A program made the position numbers and the translations under genes. Of a stretch of DNA of 21,712 bases, positions 1 to 5,676 are shown piece by piece; position 1 is the stretch's first letter, and every line of letters begins with the position of its first letter. The notes under the pieces were generated by a model that searched no databases, had not been told where the DNA came from, and was given only the letters and a program-made list of their open reading frames with translations. Origin of the DNA: a virus; the IMG/VR virus record IMGVR_UViG_3300050821_007258, positions 1 through 21,712 of that record. The stretch is one strand, 5' to 3'.

Positions 1-331
1 AGTCCATTTTCTTAATCCACTTCGGTCTTCCATTAGGATTCAGACCGTCGAGCAATTTACCGCAGCGAGGGCCGGAGCATTTCATCCGTGCCTTATCACC
101 GGATATACGCTCATTCATGATGTGCCCCGCCTGCTCACAAATCTTTCTGAGGTCTTCGAGGTAGAACATAGCTCGCTCGATGGGTAGTTCGCGGAAAGGT
201 TTCAGCCACTCTTCGACTTCCCGTTTCACGCTATCCCACCGGGCGAGGATAGCTTCCGTGCGTACTTTCGAGATGTGGCGCTTCACGGGCTTTCCTGCGT
301 AAGTCGTGCGCTCATACACTCCCGTTGGCAT
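1..331 (-). CDS. Partial hypothetical protein with a Cys pair, C-terminus off the window
   Basis: The frame is open from an ATG at 331 to the left edge, giving about 110 residues without a stop. The start is well supported: AGGAGG lies 9 bases upstream, inside the end of the preceding gene (stop TAA 335-333), so translation is probably coupled. The N-terminus MPTGVYERT resembles the short basic leader of many phage HNH and AP2-type proteins. The middle is helical and charged. Near the cut end there is a CSGPRCGK segment followed by LNPNGRPKW, which could be half of a zinc site. No catalytic motif is visible before the edge, so no function is assigned. It is the last visible gene of the leftward operon. 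Confidence 0.75.
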   Translation of the reverse strand, partial: MPTGVYERTTYAGKPVKRHISKVRTEAILARWDSVKREVEEWLKPFRELPIERAMFYLEDLRKICEQAGHIMNERISGDKARMKCSGPRCGKLLDGLNPNGRPKWIKKMD

Positions 332-332
332 T

Positions 333-527
333 TTACAGTCCTCCTCTTGACACTTTGAACCGCAGAATCTCCATTGGGGGTTTGCACTCCAGGCACTTCA
401 CGATAACCAGCCTCTCGCGCTCGAAGTACCTCACTTGGTAGCGGGATTCCTTACGGTGATACTGGCATCCAATTTCAGTGCACTGCGATACGCGCGGAAC
501 GAGAACGTGATTACCTCCGTCTGCCAA
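333..527 (-). CDS. Small Cys/His protein, possible zinc ribbon
   Basis: A 64-residue protein starting with TTG at 527. The start is chosen because GGAGGAGG ends a few bases upstream, inside the tail of the preceding gene, which it overlaps by 17 bases. Cysteines are arranged as CTEIGC..H in the first third and CLEC in the second half, a spacing typical of a small zinc-binding fold. The rest is basic and beta-rich. I do not recognise the family. Tight spacing on both sides makes it part of one leftward transcript. Confidence 0.7.
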   Translation of the reverse strand: MADGGNHVLVPRVSQCTEIGCQYHRKESRYQVRYFERERLVIVKCLECKPPMEILRFKVSRGGL

Positions 528-870
528 TGGCTCCTCCTCCGACCAGGCCAGTGAGCAAGGCCATGCCGTGATCCACCATCTCCTGCTGCATCCGAGTATC
601 GAACACTATCCCGAATCGTTTGAGGCGCACTCCGATTTCATCAGCTTCCTCTCTGAAGATATTTGCAACCGCTTCGTCAATGTTCACTGGAGTCTCTCGC
701 GCTGGAGCGGCTGGCAGAACAGTTTCCGGCGGGTCGGGGAGCGAATCCACTCGGACAAGTTCACGCGGAGCGCCATCGGTAATGTCGAAGGCAGCAGCCA
801 ATTCTTGATTTCCCTTTAGCGTGCGCTGTCGAGCGGCAGCTTCAGCGGACGATGGTTTTTTAGGCGACAA
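511..870 (-). CDS. Hypothetical protein, Ala/Glu-rich
   Basis: A 119-residue frame starting with TTG at 870, which overlaps the stop of the upstream gene (862-860). No in-frame ATG occurs until late in the protein and the ribosome site is weak, so the exact start is uncertain. The first 20 residues are basic. A Pro/Ala-rich linker follows at about 40-60, then a helical segment containing VNIDEAVANIFREEADEIG, and a Gly/Arg tail. No catalytic or metal-binding motif is seen. Retained frame and overlaps on both sides are the evidence that it is a gene. Confidence 0.6.
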   Translation of the reverse strand: MSPKKPSSAEAAARQRTLKGNQELAAAFDITDGAPRELVRVDSLPDPPETVLPAAPARETPVNIDEAVANIFREEADEIGVRLKRFGIVFDTRMQQEMVDHGMALLTGLVGGGAIGRRR

Positions 871-1105
871 AGTATTTCTTCTTTCTCATGCGAGCTTCGT
901 AAGCCTCTTCCATTTCCTTCTTGCGCTTCGCGGCCAACTCGAATTGTGATTTATCTCGCACACCGTCTTTGGAAACTACGAATAACAAACGGCAGGTTCG
1001 ACACCGGAAACTCCACGCTTCAGGAGTTTCGCGTTCAAGGATGACATCGGATTTCCAGCAGCCACCTTTCTTAACGAAGTTTACGCACTCAGGAATTTGT
1101 GCCAT
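860..1105 (-). CDS. Small zinc-ribbon-like protein
   Basis: An 81-residue protein with an ATG at 1105, overlapping the end of the preceding gene by 17 bases. It carries C7 and C16 near the start and a CRTC pair at about residue 35, followed by a beta-like LLFVVSKDG stretch. This suggests a single treble-clef or ribbon. The last 25 residues form a Lys/Glu/Arg-rich helix. It is one of several short Cys-rich proteins in the window. Function unknown; DNA or RNA binding is a guess from charge only. Confidence 0.65.
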   Translation of the reverse strand: MAQIPECVNFVKKGGCWKSDVILERETPEAWSFRCRTCRLLFVVSKDGVRDKSQFELAAKRKKEMEEAYEARMRKKKYFVA

Positions 1106-1493
1106 TCTTCATCTCGTAGAAGCGTTGCTTCATCATTTTCGGCACATCCTTCCGCCGATAGGTCGCCAAGTTTCCTTTCCACCAGATGATTCTGTACTCG
1201 GTCAATCTCAAGGTGTGGCCCCGATTGGGGTTGAGCGGCTTTTTCCACTTCGCTCCCTTATCTCGCCAGCGAGTCTTCCCGGTAACGAGTTCGAGCAGAT
1301 AGGCGTTGTAGGATTCCTTGATTACGGAGCGAACGAAGTGTTGCTGCTTCGTGGTGAGGTTCTTCATCTTCCCGGCGGCGGTGCCAAAGAGCAATCGGCG
1401 TGCTTCGTAGCGGCGTTCGTAGGCGGCTTGCTTCTCGGCCCGAATTTCGCTCTTCAGCCGAGAGCGTATTTCGCGTGCTGTGGGGAGTTGCAC
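1089..1493 (-). CDS. Basic hypothetical protein, first gene of the leftward operon
   Basis: A 134-residue, strongly basic protein. The only upstream start option is GTG at 1493, because an in-frame TAA lies at 1505-1503. No Shine-Dalgarno sequence precedes the GTG, but a -10 box ends 6 bases upstream, so the message would begin at or next to the start codon. The N-terminal third is a predicted Arg/Lys/Ala helix, and the middle contains TKQQHFVRSVIKESYN and a Trp-rich patch (EYRIIWWKGN). No known family recognised. It heads the coupled run down to position 1. Confidence 0.65.
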   Translation of the reverse strand: MQLPTAREIRSRLKSEIRAEKQAAYERRYEARRLLFGTAAGKMKNLTTKQQHFVRSVIKESYNAYLLELVTGKTRWRDKGAKWKKPLNPNRGHTLRLTEYRIIWWKGNLATYRRKDVPKMMKQRFYEMKNGTNS

Positions 1494-1499
1494 GGAGGC

Positions 1500-1529
1500 A
1501 TCTTAGGCTTTGAATCGCGGAACTGTCAA
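1500..1529 (-). promoter_or_regulatory. Sigma-70-type promoter for the leftward operon
   Basis: Reading leftward, TTGACA (1529-1524, a perfect -35) is followed after 18 bases by TAAGAT (1505-1500, 4 of 6 matches to the -10). Initiation 6-8 bases further on would fall at about 1494-1492, on the GTG start at 1493, which has no Shine-Dalgarno sequence. This is inferred from consensus matching only. Confidence 0.55.
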
Positions 1530-1535
1530 TCCCTC

Positions 1536-1564
1536 TTGTACTAACGGCTAGTAACGAGTATGAT
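1536..1564 (+). promoter_or_regulatory. Divergent sigma-70-type promoter for the 1560-2151 genes
   Basis: TTGTAC (1536-1541) and TATGAT (1559-1564, 5 of 6) are separated by 17 bases. The predicted start lies near 1571-1572, on the second in-frame ATG of the downstream gene (1572). The first ATG (1560) sits inside the -10 box, so this promoter would produce a leaderless message starting at the second ATG. Confidence 0.45.
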
Positions 1565-1730
1565 GTCGCGCATGGAAATGACCGAGCAGGAACGGCAAGC
1601 ACTATCAGAGAAAATGCGTGCCCTCGGAAAGTCGCGTTCAGCGAAGAAGCGCAAAGCGGTGCAGAACAACATCAAAGCGGCGCACGAAGCTAAGTACGGG
1701 AGACCTTACGGGTACAAGAAACCAAAATGA
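1560..1730 (+). CDS. Small basic protein
   Basis: A 56-residue frame from ATG 1560, or 52 residues if it starts at ATG 1572. The later start is favoured if the promoter at 1536-1564 is used, since the first ATG would then not be transcribed. Neither start has a clear Shine-Dalgarno sequence. The protein is helical and Lys/Arg-rich (RSAKKRKAVQNNIKAAHEAK), ending in a YGRPYGYKK segment, the look of a small nucleic-acid-binding protein. Its TGA overlaps the ATG of the next gene (ATGA at 1727-1730), good evidence that both are translated. Confidence 0.6.
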   Translation: MMSRMEMTEQERQALSEKMRALGKSRSAKKRKAVQNNIKAAHEAKYGRPYGYKKPK

Positions 1731-1897
1731 AAACTTCCGAACTCTACAGTTGTGAAGTGATGTACCTTCTTGGGCGCACGGTGAAGAACCTATTAGGTGA
1801 GAACAACATCCCGATTGAGAACGACAGCAACGGAAAGCCGATTCTGGACCGAGAACTCTATTGCGTCACGGTGAATGGAATCTTACCGGTAGAGTGA
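1727..1897 (+). CDS. Small hypothetical protein
   Basis: A 56-residue frame placed between two start/stop overlaps: ATGA with the gene before it and TGATG (1895-1899) with the gene after it. This strongly suggests translational coupling in a three-gene unit. The sequence MKTSELYSCEVMYLLGR with a later NIPIENDSNGKPILDRELY segment resembles an excisionase or MerR-type winged helix, in which a helix pair is followed by a short beta-wing. That resemblance is loose and the assignment is only a possibility. One Cys near the N-terminus and one near the C-terminus, no metal site. Confidence 0.6.
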   Translation: MKTSELYSCEVMYLLGRTVKNLLGENNIPIENDSNGKPILDRELYCVTVNGILPVE

Positions 1898-2151
1898 TGA
1901 TTACCCTCGACAAGATGCAGAAGCAGTTGGATGACATTTCACAGGCACAGGGAAAGTTGCTTGCGGCGCTTAACTCGATAGAGAACAAGATTAATGTGTT
2001 CGCCGCAAATCAGGTTCAGGTGTGCCGTGGTATTGACGTACTAACTACGAAGTTAGATGCCATACGTCTAGCGATGATAACGGGTATGGGTGACTTTCTG
2101 AATAAAAAGGCACCGGAGCCAACTAAGAAGAAGCGCAAGACTACATCGTAA
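1897..2151 (+). CDS. Coiled-coil hypothetical protein
   Basis: An 84-residue protein starting at ATG 1897, which shares a base with the previous stop. This start is preferred over an upstream in-frame one at 1861 that would sit deep in the preceding gene. Residues 1-55 show heptad spacing (MQKQLDDISQAQ, LLAALNSIENKI), predicting a coiled coil. The C-terminus is a basic tail (KKKRK). Its last 11 bases overlap the end of the convergent minus-strand gene. No family recognised; oligomerisation is the only inference. Confidence 0.65.
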   Translation: MITLDKMQKQLDDISQAQGKLLAALNSIENKINVFAANQVQVCRGIDVLTTKLDAIRLAMITGMGDFLNKKAPEPTKKKRKTTS

Positions 2152-2380
2152 CTTTCGGGCCTTTCCTCATCGCCGCAGCGACTCTCTCCAGCTTGCTCAT
2201 CTTCCCTTGAAACGCGATGGCGTCCTGGTCGGCAAGCAACCCGTCAACAACGCGGATAGCTTCGAGCAGCATGACGCGCATCAAAGCAAGCCGTTCCAAT
2301 TCGATGTCGCACTCGACATTGAACTTCTCCGCATCGGTGAGTTTCAGGATGATGGTGGGGACTTTCACTTCAACAGGCAT
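2141..2380 (-). CDS. Small helical hypothetical protein
   Basis: A 79-residue protein with ATG at 2380 overlapping the TAA of the upstream gene (TAATG). It begins with a short beta-like stretch (VEVKVPTIILKLT) and continues as an amphipathic helix with ALMRVMLLEAIRVVDGLL. The C-terminus is basic. It is the last gene of the leftward operon that starts near 3504 and ends convergently with the gene ending at 2151. No motif points to a function. Confidence 0.6.
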   Translation of the reverse strand: MPVEVKVPTIILKLTDAEKFNVECDIELERLALMRVMLLEAIRVVDGLLADQDAIAFQGKMSKLERVAAAMRKGPKVTM

Positions 2381-2688
2381 TATTTCTTCGGCTCCGGCTT
2401 TGGCGTGACATCGAGCGTGTCGGCGTTCAGTTCGTACTTTTTTGGATCTATGCCGCTGCGCTCCAGCGCGGTAGCCATTTTATCGGAAATCGTCTTCTGG
2501 GTCTCCGCCGCCTTCTGCTGCAACTGAGTGTACTGCTGCTCCAGCGACTTCATCTGCATGGCGAGCTTCGCGGACTCCCACTGCGCGTTGCGCAATTCAA
2601 GGGCCACTTCGGGCTTGAGTTTGGGTTTGTCCTGCGCGACGGCAAACCCGGCCATCAGCAGAGCAGTGAACATCAGTACCTTTTTCAT
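2380..2688 (-). CDS. Exported coiled-coil protein with signal peptide
   Basis: A 102-residue protein. The first 18 residues form a classical signal peptide (MKKVLMFTALLMAGFAVA, probable cleavage before QDKP) without a lipobox Cys, so the mature form is probably periplasmic and soluble. Residues 28-70 are Gln/Glu/Lys-rich with heptads (LEQQYTQLQQKAAETQ), predicting a coiled coil. The C-terminus is Pro/Lys-rich. ATG at 2688 overlaps the preceding TGA, with GGAAG upstream. An early-region phage gene encoding a periplasmic protein suggests host-envelope modification or exclusion, but that is inference only. Confidence 0.65.
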   Translation of the reverse strand: MKKVLMFTALLMAGFAVAQDKPKLKPEVALELRNAQWESAKLAMQMKSLEQQYTQLQQKAAETQKTISDKMATALERSGIDPKKYELNADTLDVTPKPEPKK

Positions 2689-2888
2689 CTCTGTCTTCCT
2701 TCCTGTTCAAAAGTCTGCTTCATCTTTTCAATGTAAGTTTCCCTGGCGCGGTGCATGGCGGATTGAACCTGGGTCACTAGGTCTGGCGAAGCCAGCCAGT
2801 TCCAGAGCCAAGCGGGAACCCAAGACTTCTTGCGGTACAGCGTCTCTGGCACACGCTCCATTGTGACGCTCATCGAATAGTCCTTCAT
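2685..2888 (-). CDS. Small Trp-rich amphipathic protein
   Basis: A 67-residue protein starting at ATG 2888 within an ATGA overlap, and itself overlapping the next gene by ATGA at 2688-2685. Residues 18-35 contain YRKKSWVPAWLWNWLASP, a short Trp-rich segment that might be interfacial at a membrane but is too short and polar for a confident transmembrane helix. The second half is a charged helix (ARETYIEKMKQTFEQEG). Function unknown. Tight coupling to the exported protein suggests a shared role. Confidence 0.6.
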   Translation of the reverse strand: MKDYSMSVTMERVPETLYRKKSWVPAWLWNWLASPDLVTQVQSAMHRARETYIEKMKQTFEQEGRQR

Positions 2889-3424
2889 CGGCGAGCCTTA
2901 CTTACGTGATTCCGGCAAGAAGAATGCTTGCAGAACCCCGGCGCGGCGGCGTGCTCGCAAATCATGGTCTTGCGGTCGGGGAGAGTGTTTTGGGGTTTAC
3001 GCGAAGCGGAGCGCGATACTCGCTTCTCAGCTCCTCCAGGCGAGCCAGTGCCCCGTTCAGCCACACCATCTGAACCAGCGTCCCGCAAATCTTGACTGTC
3101 ACTAGCCGCATTCTGTGTCTCCGCCGAAATCCTCTCCATGACCTTTAGCCCGCGGTCGCTTTTTGGGGTGGCGTACTGATTCAACCCTCTCCTCGCCCAC
3201 TCTGAAATGCTCAACCCTGCCAGGTTCGCGGAGCGAAGCCACACCTCCATATCCACCTTCTCGACCCGCATTGTGAACGACGACTTCATGCCCGCACGTA
3301 CGTCCATCCAAACCCGACGCGCCAAAACCAGAACGTACTGAACGATCCCTTCGGTCCGCGCAGCCATACTCGCCGGATTCCGCAAAATCCATCGTGCCGT
3401 AGCATGAAGCCCGTCCGCCACCAC
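2885..3424 (-). CDS. Ribbon-helix-helix-like DNA-binding protein with Cys-rich tail
   Basis: The frame from GTG 3424 encodes 179 residues. An alternative ATG at 3289 gives 134 residues and overlaps an upstream stop in an ATGA. From that ATG on, SSFTMRVEKVDMEVW followed by SANLAGLSISEWARRGLNQ has the beta-strand/helix/helix layout and LS-x-SEW-x-RR signature of CopG/Arc-type and MobC-like proteins. Such proteins bind operators or origins as dimers. A disordered Ser/Gly/Arg-rich linker follows, then a CEHAAAPGFCKHSSC tail that could bind a metal. An autorepressor of its own promoter at 3515-3543 is plausible but not shown. Confidence 0.6.
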   Translation of the reverse strand: MVADGLHATARWILRNPASMAARTEGIVQYVLVLARRVWMDVRAGMKSSFTMRVEKVDMEVWLRSANLAGLSISEWARRGLNQYATPKSDRGLKVMERISAETQNAASDSQDLRDAGSDGVAERGTGSPGGAEKRVSRSASRKPQNTLPDRKTMICEHAAAPGFCKHSSCRNHVSKARR

Positions 3425-3504
3425 ACTCGATACCGCCGGAGGTAGGCCGCGGGATGGCTGACTTGGTGGGCTGCCGGGGTGTCGGCCGTGGTCGTCGGTT
3501 CCAT
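3286..3504 (-). CDS. Candidate leaderless gene overlapping the RHH gene start
   Basis: From ATG 3504, 72 codons are open and end in a TGA that overlaps ATG 3289, the likely internal start of the ribbon-helix-helix gene. The ATG lies about 4 bases after the predicted transcription start of the promoter at 3515-3543 and has no Shine-Dalgarno sequence. Against it, the second half is rich in Trp, Phe and Arg, as out-of-frame reads of GC-rich genes often are, and it overlaps most of the alternative 5' extension of the neighbouring frame. Only one of the two readings of this 140-base stretch is likely to be right. Confidence 0.3.
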   Translation of the reverse strand: MEPTTTADTPAAHQVSHPAAYLRRYRVWWRTGFMLRHDGFCGIRRVWLRGPKGSFSTFWFWRVGFGWTYVRA

Positions 3505-3514
3505 GTCTGGCAGG

Positions 3515-3543
3515 ATTGTATGACAGACGTATGCCAGATGCAA
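3515..3543 (-). promoter_or_regulatory. Promoter for the 2141-3504 leftward operon
   Basis: Reading leftward, TTGCAT (3543-3538) and TACAAT (3520-3515, 5 of 6) are 17 bases apart. Predicted initiation is near 3508, just before an ATG at 3504. It is the best promoter match upstream of this coupled operon. Confidence 0.5.
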
Positions 3544-4149
3544 GCGGTAAGACAGCCTCGTTAGTACCAAAATCGGCCTAGGAAACGGATGGGGGCCTCG
3601 GTCTCGCTCACGCTACGCTTCCCGGTTCGATCCGGGGTTCGCATTTCGTATCTGGGGCCCGGCGTTCCTTGAAGGATTTCTTGCGCTTTGCCGTTCGCTT
3701 GCCGATTGCCGGCTGATTCGCTTTCGCTGTGTGCGCTTTGCCGCGCGTCCTACTTGAACCATTATGTAAACTAGCGCGCGTTGATTCGCTTGCACTTAGC
3801 TGTAAGTGTGTGATTATGCTCGTTTTCGCCGCTACTAATTGTGGTACTACGCAGGAGTTTTGCTTGATTCTGCTCAATCCGCTCACCTCGACCCGCTCCA
3901 ATCACGCTCGCAAAACTTACCCCACTGGCCGCAAAACGGCAGCCGATTTTTCCATGAAAGGCAAAAAGTTTTCGCGCGAAAGAAAAAATGCGCCACATCA
4001 AAAGTAATCTACCTTAATTCTCATGGATGCGTTGAACAGGGAAACATTCTGAGTCTGCGCTGAACTAGCCGAGGAAAAGCAGAGGAATGGACAAGGGAAT
4101 GACTGAATTGCTTCGCTTTGAGCGCTGGAATCGCTCTGCTTTGCAGAAA
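3544..4149. other. Gene-poor switch region with palindromic sites
   Basis: About 600 bases separate the leftward genes from the next operon, with no frame that I trust. Visible sites are a 6-bp inverted repeat CACTTA-gctg-TAAGTG at 3793-3808, a 12-bp perfect palindrome TTTCGCGCGAAA at 3970-3981, and A/T-rich tracts around 3950-4015. Short frames exist on both strands (for example 3608-3901 minus, Lys/Arg-rich from a TTG, and 3810-4007 plus) but lack ribosome sites and coupling. A control region or replication origin is possible; the sequence does not decide. Confidence 0.4.
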
Positions 4150-4356
4150 TTACACGCTTTTTGCGCGCGTGAGCGCTTTATGTCGGATATGGTCTCTTCT
4201 GCAAAGCCAGCGCACAACGAGCGGATATTCATAATCATCATGGTGCGCGATTACCTTCTTATTCCCGCACACTTCGCAAGGCTCCGGCTTGAGTATCCCG
4301 CGTTTAATCGCTCTGGCCGTGATCTGCCGAGCTTTATATTCAGAATGGTCTTTCAC
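4150..4356 (-). CDS. Phage HNH-like zinc protein (CEVCG..HHDDYxxPL type)
   Basis: A 68-residue protein from GTG 4356, with AAAGGA about 8 bases upstream and a GTGA overlap with the preceding gene. It matches a short family common in phages: a helical start, CEVCGNKK, then AHHDDYEYPLVVRWLC and a second His pair. The CxxC..HH..C core forms an HNH/treble-clef zinc fold. The usual final CxxCH is CRRDH here, so one zinc ligand is replaced and nuclease activity is doubtful. These proteins are generally uncharacterised. It is co-transcribed with a second zinc-ribbon gene. Confidence 0.8.
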   Translation of the reverse strand: MKDHSEYKARQITARAIKRGILKPEPCEVCGNKKVIAHHDDYEYPLVVRWLCRRDHIRHKALTRAKSV

Positions 4357-4496
4357 TTTCTTTGTCCTTTAGTAGCTTTCTCTCGGCAAGAATCACAGTA
4401 GGCCTTATATCGGTTGCGCTTAGCTCCACATCGGCGGCATTTTCCTTCTGCTTCTCGGCGAATCTGCCACTCCCTTTGTCTGGATAGCTTTCTCAT
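4353..4496 (-). CDS. 47-residue zinc-ribbon microprotein
   Basis: ATG 4496 to TGA 4353 encodes 47 residues with two knuckles, CRRCGAKRNRYKAYCDSC, spaced as in a zinc ribbon (CxxC, about 10 residues, CxxC). Flanks are basic (MRKLSRQREWQIRR). The stop overlaps the GTG of the next gene. A TTGACA -35 box lies upstream, and predicted initiation falls 2-3 bases before the ATG, so the message may be nearly leaderless. Nucleic-acid binding is likely from fold and charge; the target is unknown. Confidence 0.75.
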   Translation of the reverse strand: MRKLSRQREWQIRREAEGKCRRCGAKRNRYKAYCDSCREKATKGQRK

Positions 4497-4504
4497 AATG
4501 CGAC

Positions 4505-4533
4505 ACCGTATCAGAAACTATTTTGCGTGTCAA
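4505..4533 (-). promoter_or_regulatory. Leftward promoter inside the divergent operator
   Basis: Reading leftward, TTGACA (4533-4528) precedes TACGGT (4510-4505, 3 of 6) by 17 bases. The -35 is perfect and the -10 poor, so an activator or relief of repression may matter. Predicted initiation is near 4498, next to the ATG at 4496. Confidence 0.4.
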
Positions 4534-4550
4534 GCATTTTGTGCTTGACA
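4528..4550. repeat. 9-bp inverted repeat, probable operator between divergent genes
   Basis: TGTCAAGCA (4528-4536), 5-base spacer TTTTG, TGCTTGACA (4542-4550): a perfect dyad. Each arm contains a TTGACA/TGTCAA -35 hexamer, one for each direction, so a dimeric protein bound here would cover both promoters at once. The regulator is not identified; the ribbon-helix-helix protein at 2885 is one candidate within the window. Confidence 0.65.
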
Positions 4551-4573
4551 ACGTTTCCGCCTTTTGCTAGGAT
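4545..4573 (+). promoter_or_regulatory. Rightward promoter for the early block
   Basis: TTGACA (4545-4550) and TAGGAT (4568-4573, 4 of 6) are 17 bases apart. Initiation near 4580 would leave about 17 bases of leader containing GGAGAAAG before the ATG at 4597. This is probably the main promoter for the rightward genes that follow. Confidence 0.6.
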
Positions 4574-4596
4574 GCGCGTATTGGAGAAAGTTCCCA

Positions 4597-4929
4597 ATGC
4601 CACAAGTCAACAGAGCGGACAGGTTCTGGCGGCAAGTCTTCAAGACAAAGACCTGTTGGTTTTGGATTGGCGCTGTTTCCAAGAACGGTTACGGTGCTTT
4701 CATCGAAGGACGTGGAAACGTACGCACCGCTCACCGTGTAGCTTACGAACTCGCAATAGGCCCGATTCCAACAGGTCAGTTAGTTAGACATTCCTGCGAT
4801 ACTCCGCTCTGCATGAATCCCCTTCATTTGTTGCTAGGCACGGACGCTGATAATGGCCGTGATCGAACAGAGCGGGGGCATGATTACTTTGAAGCAAGGC
4901 GGCACCTCGCGCAAGCGAAGAAAGGATAA
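4597..4929 (+). CDS. HNH endonuclease (HNH_3-type, homing-like)
   Basis: A 110-residue protein starting at ATG 4597 behind GGAGAAAG; an upstream TTG lies within the promoter and is rejected. Order of motifs: CWFWIGAVSKNGYG (about 20-33), AHRVAYEL (45-52), GPIP, RHSCDTPLCMNPLHL (64-78) and GTDADN. This is the classic free-standing phage HNH layout: two Cys and His residues bind zinc, and the histidines of RHSC and NPLHL belong to the beta-beta-alpha metal active site. All key residues appear intact. The target is unknown. It is related in layout to the gene at 13662, whose second half is longer. Confidence 0.88.
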   Translation: MPQVNRADRFWRQVFKTKTCWFWIGAVSKNGYGAFIEGRGNVRTAHRVAYELAIGPIPTGQLVRHSCDTPLCMNPLHLLLGTDADNGRDRTERGHDYFEARRHLAQAKKG

Positions 4930-4935
4930 ACCCCG

Positions 4936-5127
4936 ATGGACCGTTGCTTGATACATGACATAGAAATGGCGTATGACTTCCGTAGCGGATTCACCTTGTG
5001 CTCGCAGTGTGAACGTTCTTGGAAGGTGGACTGTGAGCAATGCGGACTATTTAACTACATTGGACCGGAACCTGTAACCTGTCCGCAATGCCATAGCACA
5101 GAAATAGATACAGAATTGGAAGCCTAG
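4936..5127 (+). CDS. Small protein with three Cys pairs, zinc ribbon
   Basis: A 63-residue protein starting at ATG 4936 with AAGGA 9 bases upstream. Cysteines: C4, CSQC (22-25), CEQC (33-36) and CPQC (49-52), a double zinc-ribbon arrangement like rubredoxin or small transcription-type ribbons. Charge is acidic at the C-terminus, which argues against simple DNA coating. Function is not known. It is separated from the HNH gene by only 6 bases. Confidence 0.75.
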   Translation: MDRCLIHDIEMAYDFRSGFTLCSQCERSWKVDCEQCGLFNYIGPEPVTCPQCHSTEIDTELEA

Positions 5128-5179
5128 GTCCCGCAGCGCCGAGCGGAGAAGCGAGGCACCTGGACAGAGGAGAAAGAAT

Positions 5180-5491
5180 ATGGACTCAATAGATTACGCA
5201 ACAAAGTTACAGAAGGAGTTCGCAGTAGATCAAGGGGACGCAATCAAGATGCTGGACGCTGAAACAGACGATATGCGCTCTGACCCATTCTACCCAAACC
5301 GTAAATTGAGGTATCAAGAGGCCCTAGACTTAGCCTATGAGCATCTCCGTGACTGGCTGGCAACAGGCACCGAGTATGCTATCCGTCTTGACTGGAAAGA
5401 CATTGCGGAGTTTGCGGCCAGCCATCGGCGCGCCTGTGTGTGGGCTGTGCTCACCTGTAAAGCGCGGTTGTCCAAGGCGGTGCAATCATGA
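5180..5491 (+). CDS. Hypothetical helical protein
   Basis: A 103-residue protein starting at ATG 5180 after AGAGGAGAAAG, a strong ribosome site. The composition is acidic and helical in the first half (DAIKMLDAETDDM), with a central ALDLAYEHLRDWLATG helix and a hydrophobic C-terminus with two Cys. No recognisable domain. Its TGA overlaps the next ATG (5488-5491). The 52-base spacer before it is GC-rich with weak pairing potential (GTCC/GGAC). Confidence 0.65.
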   Translation: MDSIDYATKLQKEFAVDQGDAIKMLDAETDDMRSDPFYPNRKLRYQEALDLAYEHLRDWLATGTEYAIRLDWKDIAEFAASHRRACVWAVLTCKARLSKAVQS

Positions 5492-5676
5492 CGCGCACAC
5501 GAAAGACACGCGACTGTTGGCGCTTCTATCTCAACTATGGGCAAGGATGGGAGCACGAGATCACCGAGTACACCCGCGAAGAAATGAAAGTTAATCGCAA
5601 AGCGTACCGGGAGAACTGCCCACAATACCCGCTCAAGATTGTATTCGGGCGGGAGAGAATCGAACAAGCAGCCTAA
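5488..5676 (+). CDS. Small hypothetical protein
   Basis: A 62-residue protein coupled by an ATGA overlap to the gene before it. Composition is rich in Arg, Tyr and Glu (TRKTRDCWRFYLNYGQGW, then TREEMKVNRKAYREN). No signal peptide, membrane segment or metal site. The frame and the coupling are the only evidence for it. A 90-base structured spacer follows. Confidence 0.6.
   Translation: MTRTRKTRDCWRFYLNYGQGWEHEITEYTREEMKVNRKAYRENCPQYPLKIVFGRERIEQAA

Noticed and set aside
3621-3636. T-arm-like CCCGG-TTCGAT-CCGGG
   Set aside because: The loop is six bases, or the stem has a G-G mismatch in the standard register, and no anticodon or acceptor arm is nearby.
3608-3901. 97-codon minus-strand frame, Lys/Arg-rich
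   Set aside because: TTG start, no ribosome site, no coupling, and an overlapping frame of similar quality. Possibly spurious in repetitive GCAAAGCG sequence.
4087-4401. 104-codon plus-strand frame
   Set aside because: Antisense to the recognisable HNH-like gene at 4150-4356; the protein is hydrophobic and Phe/Arg-rich like a shadow frame.
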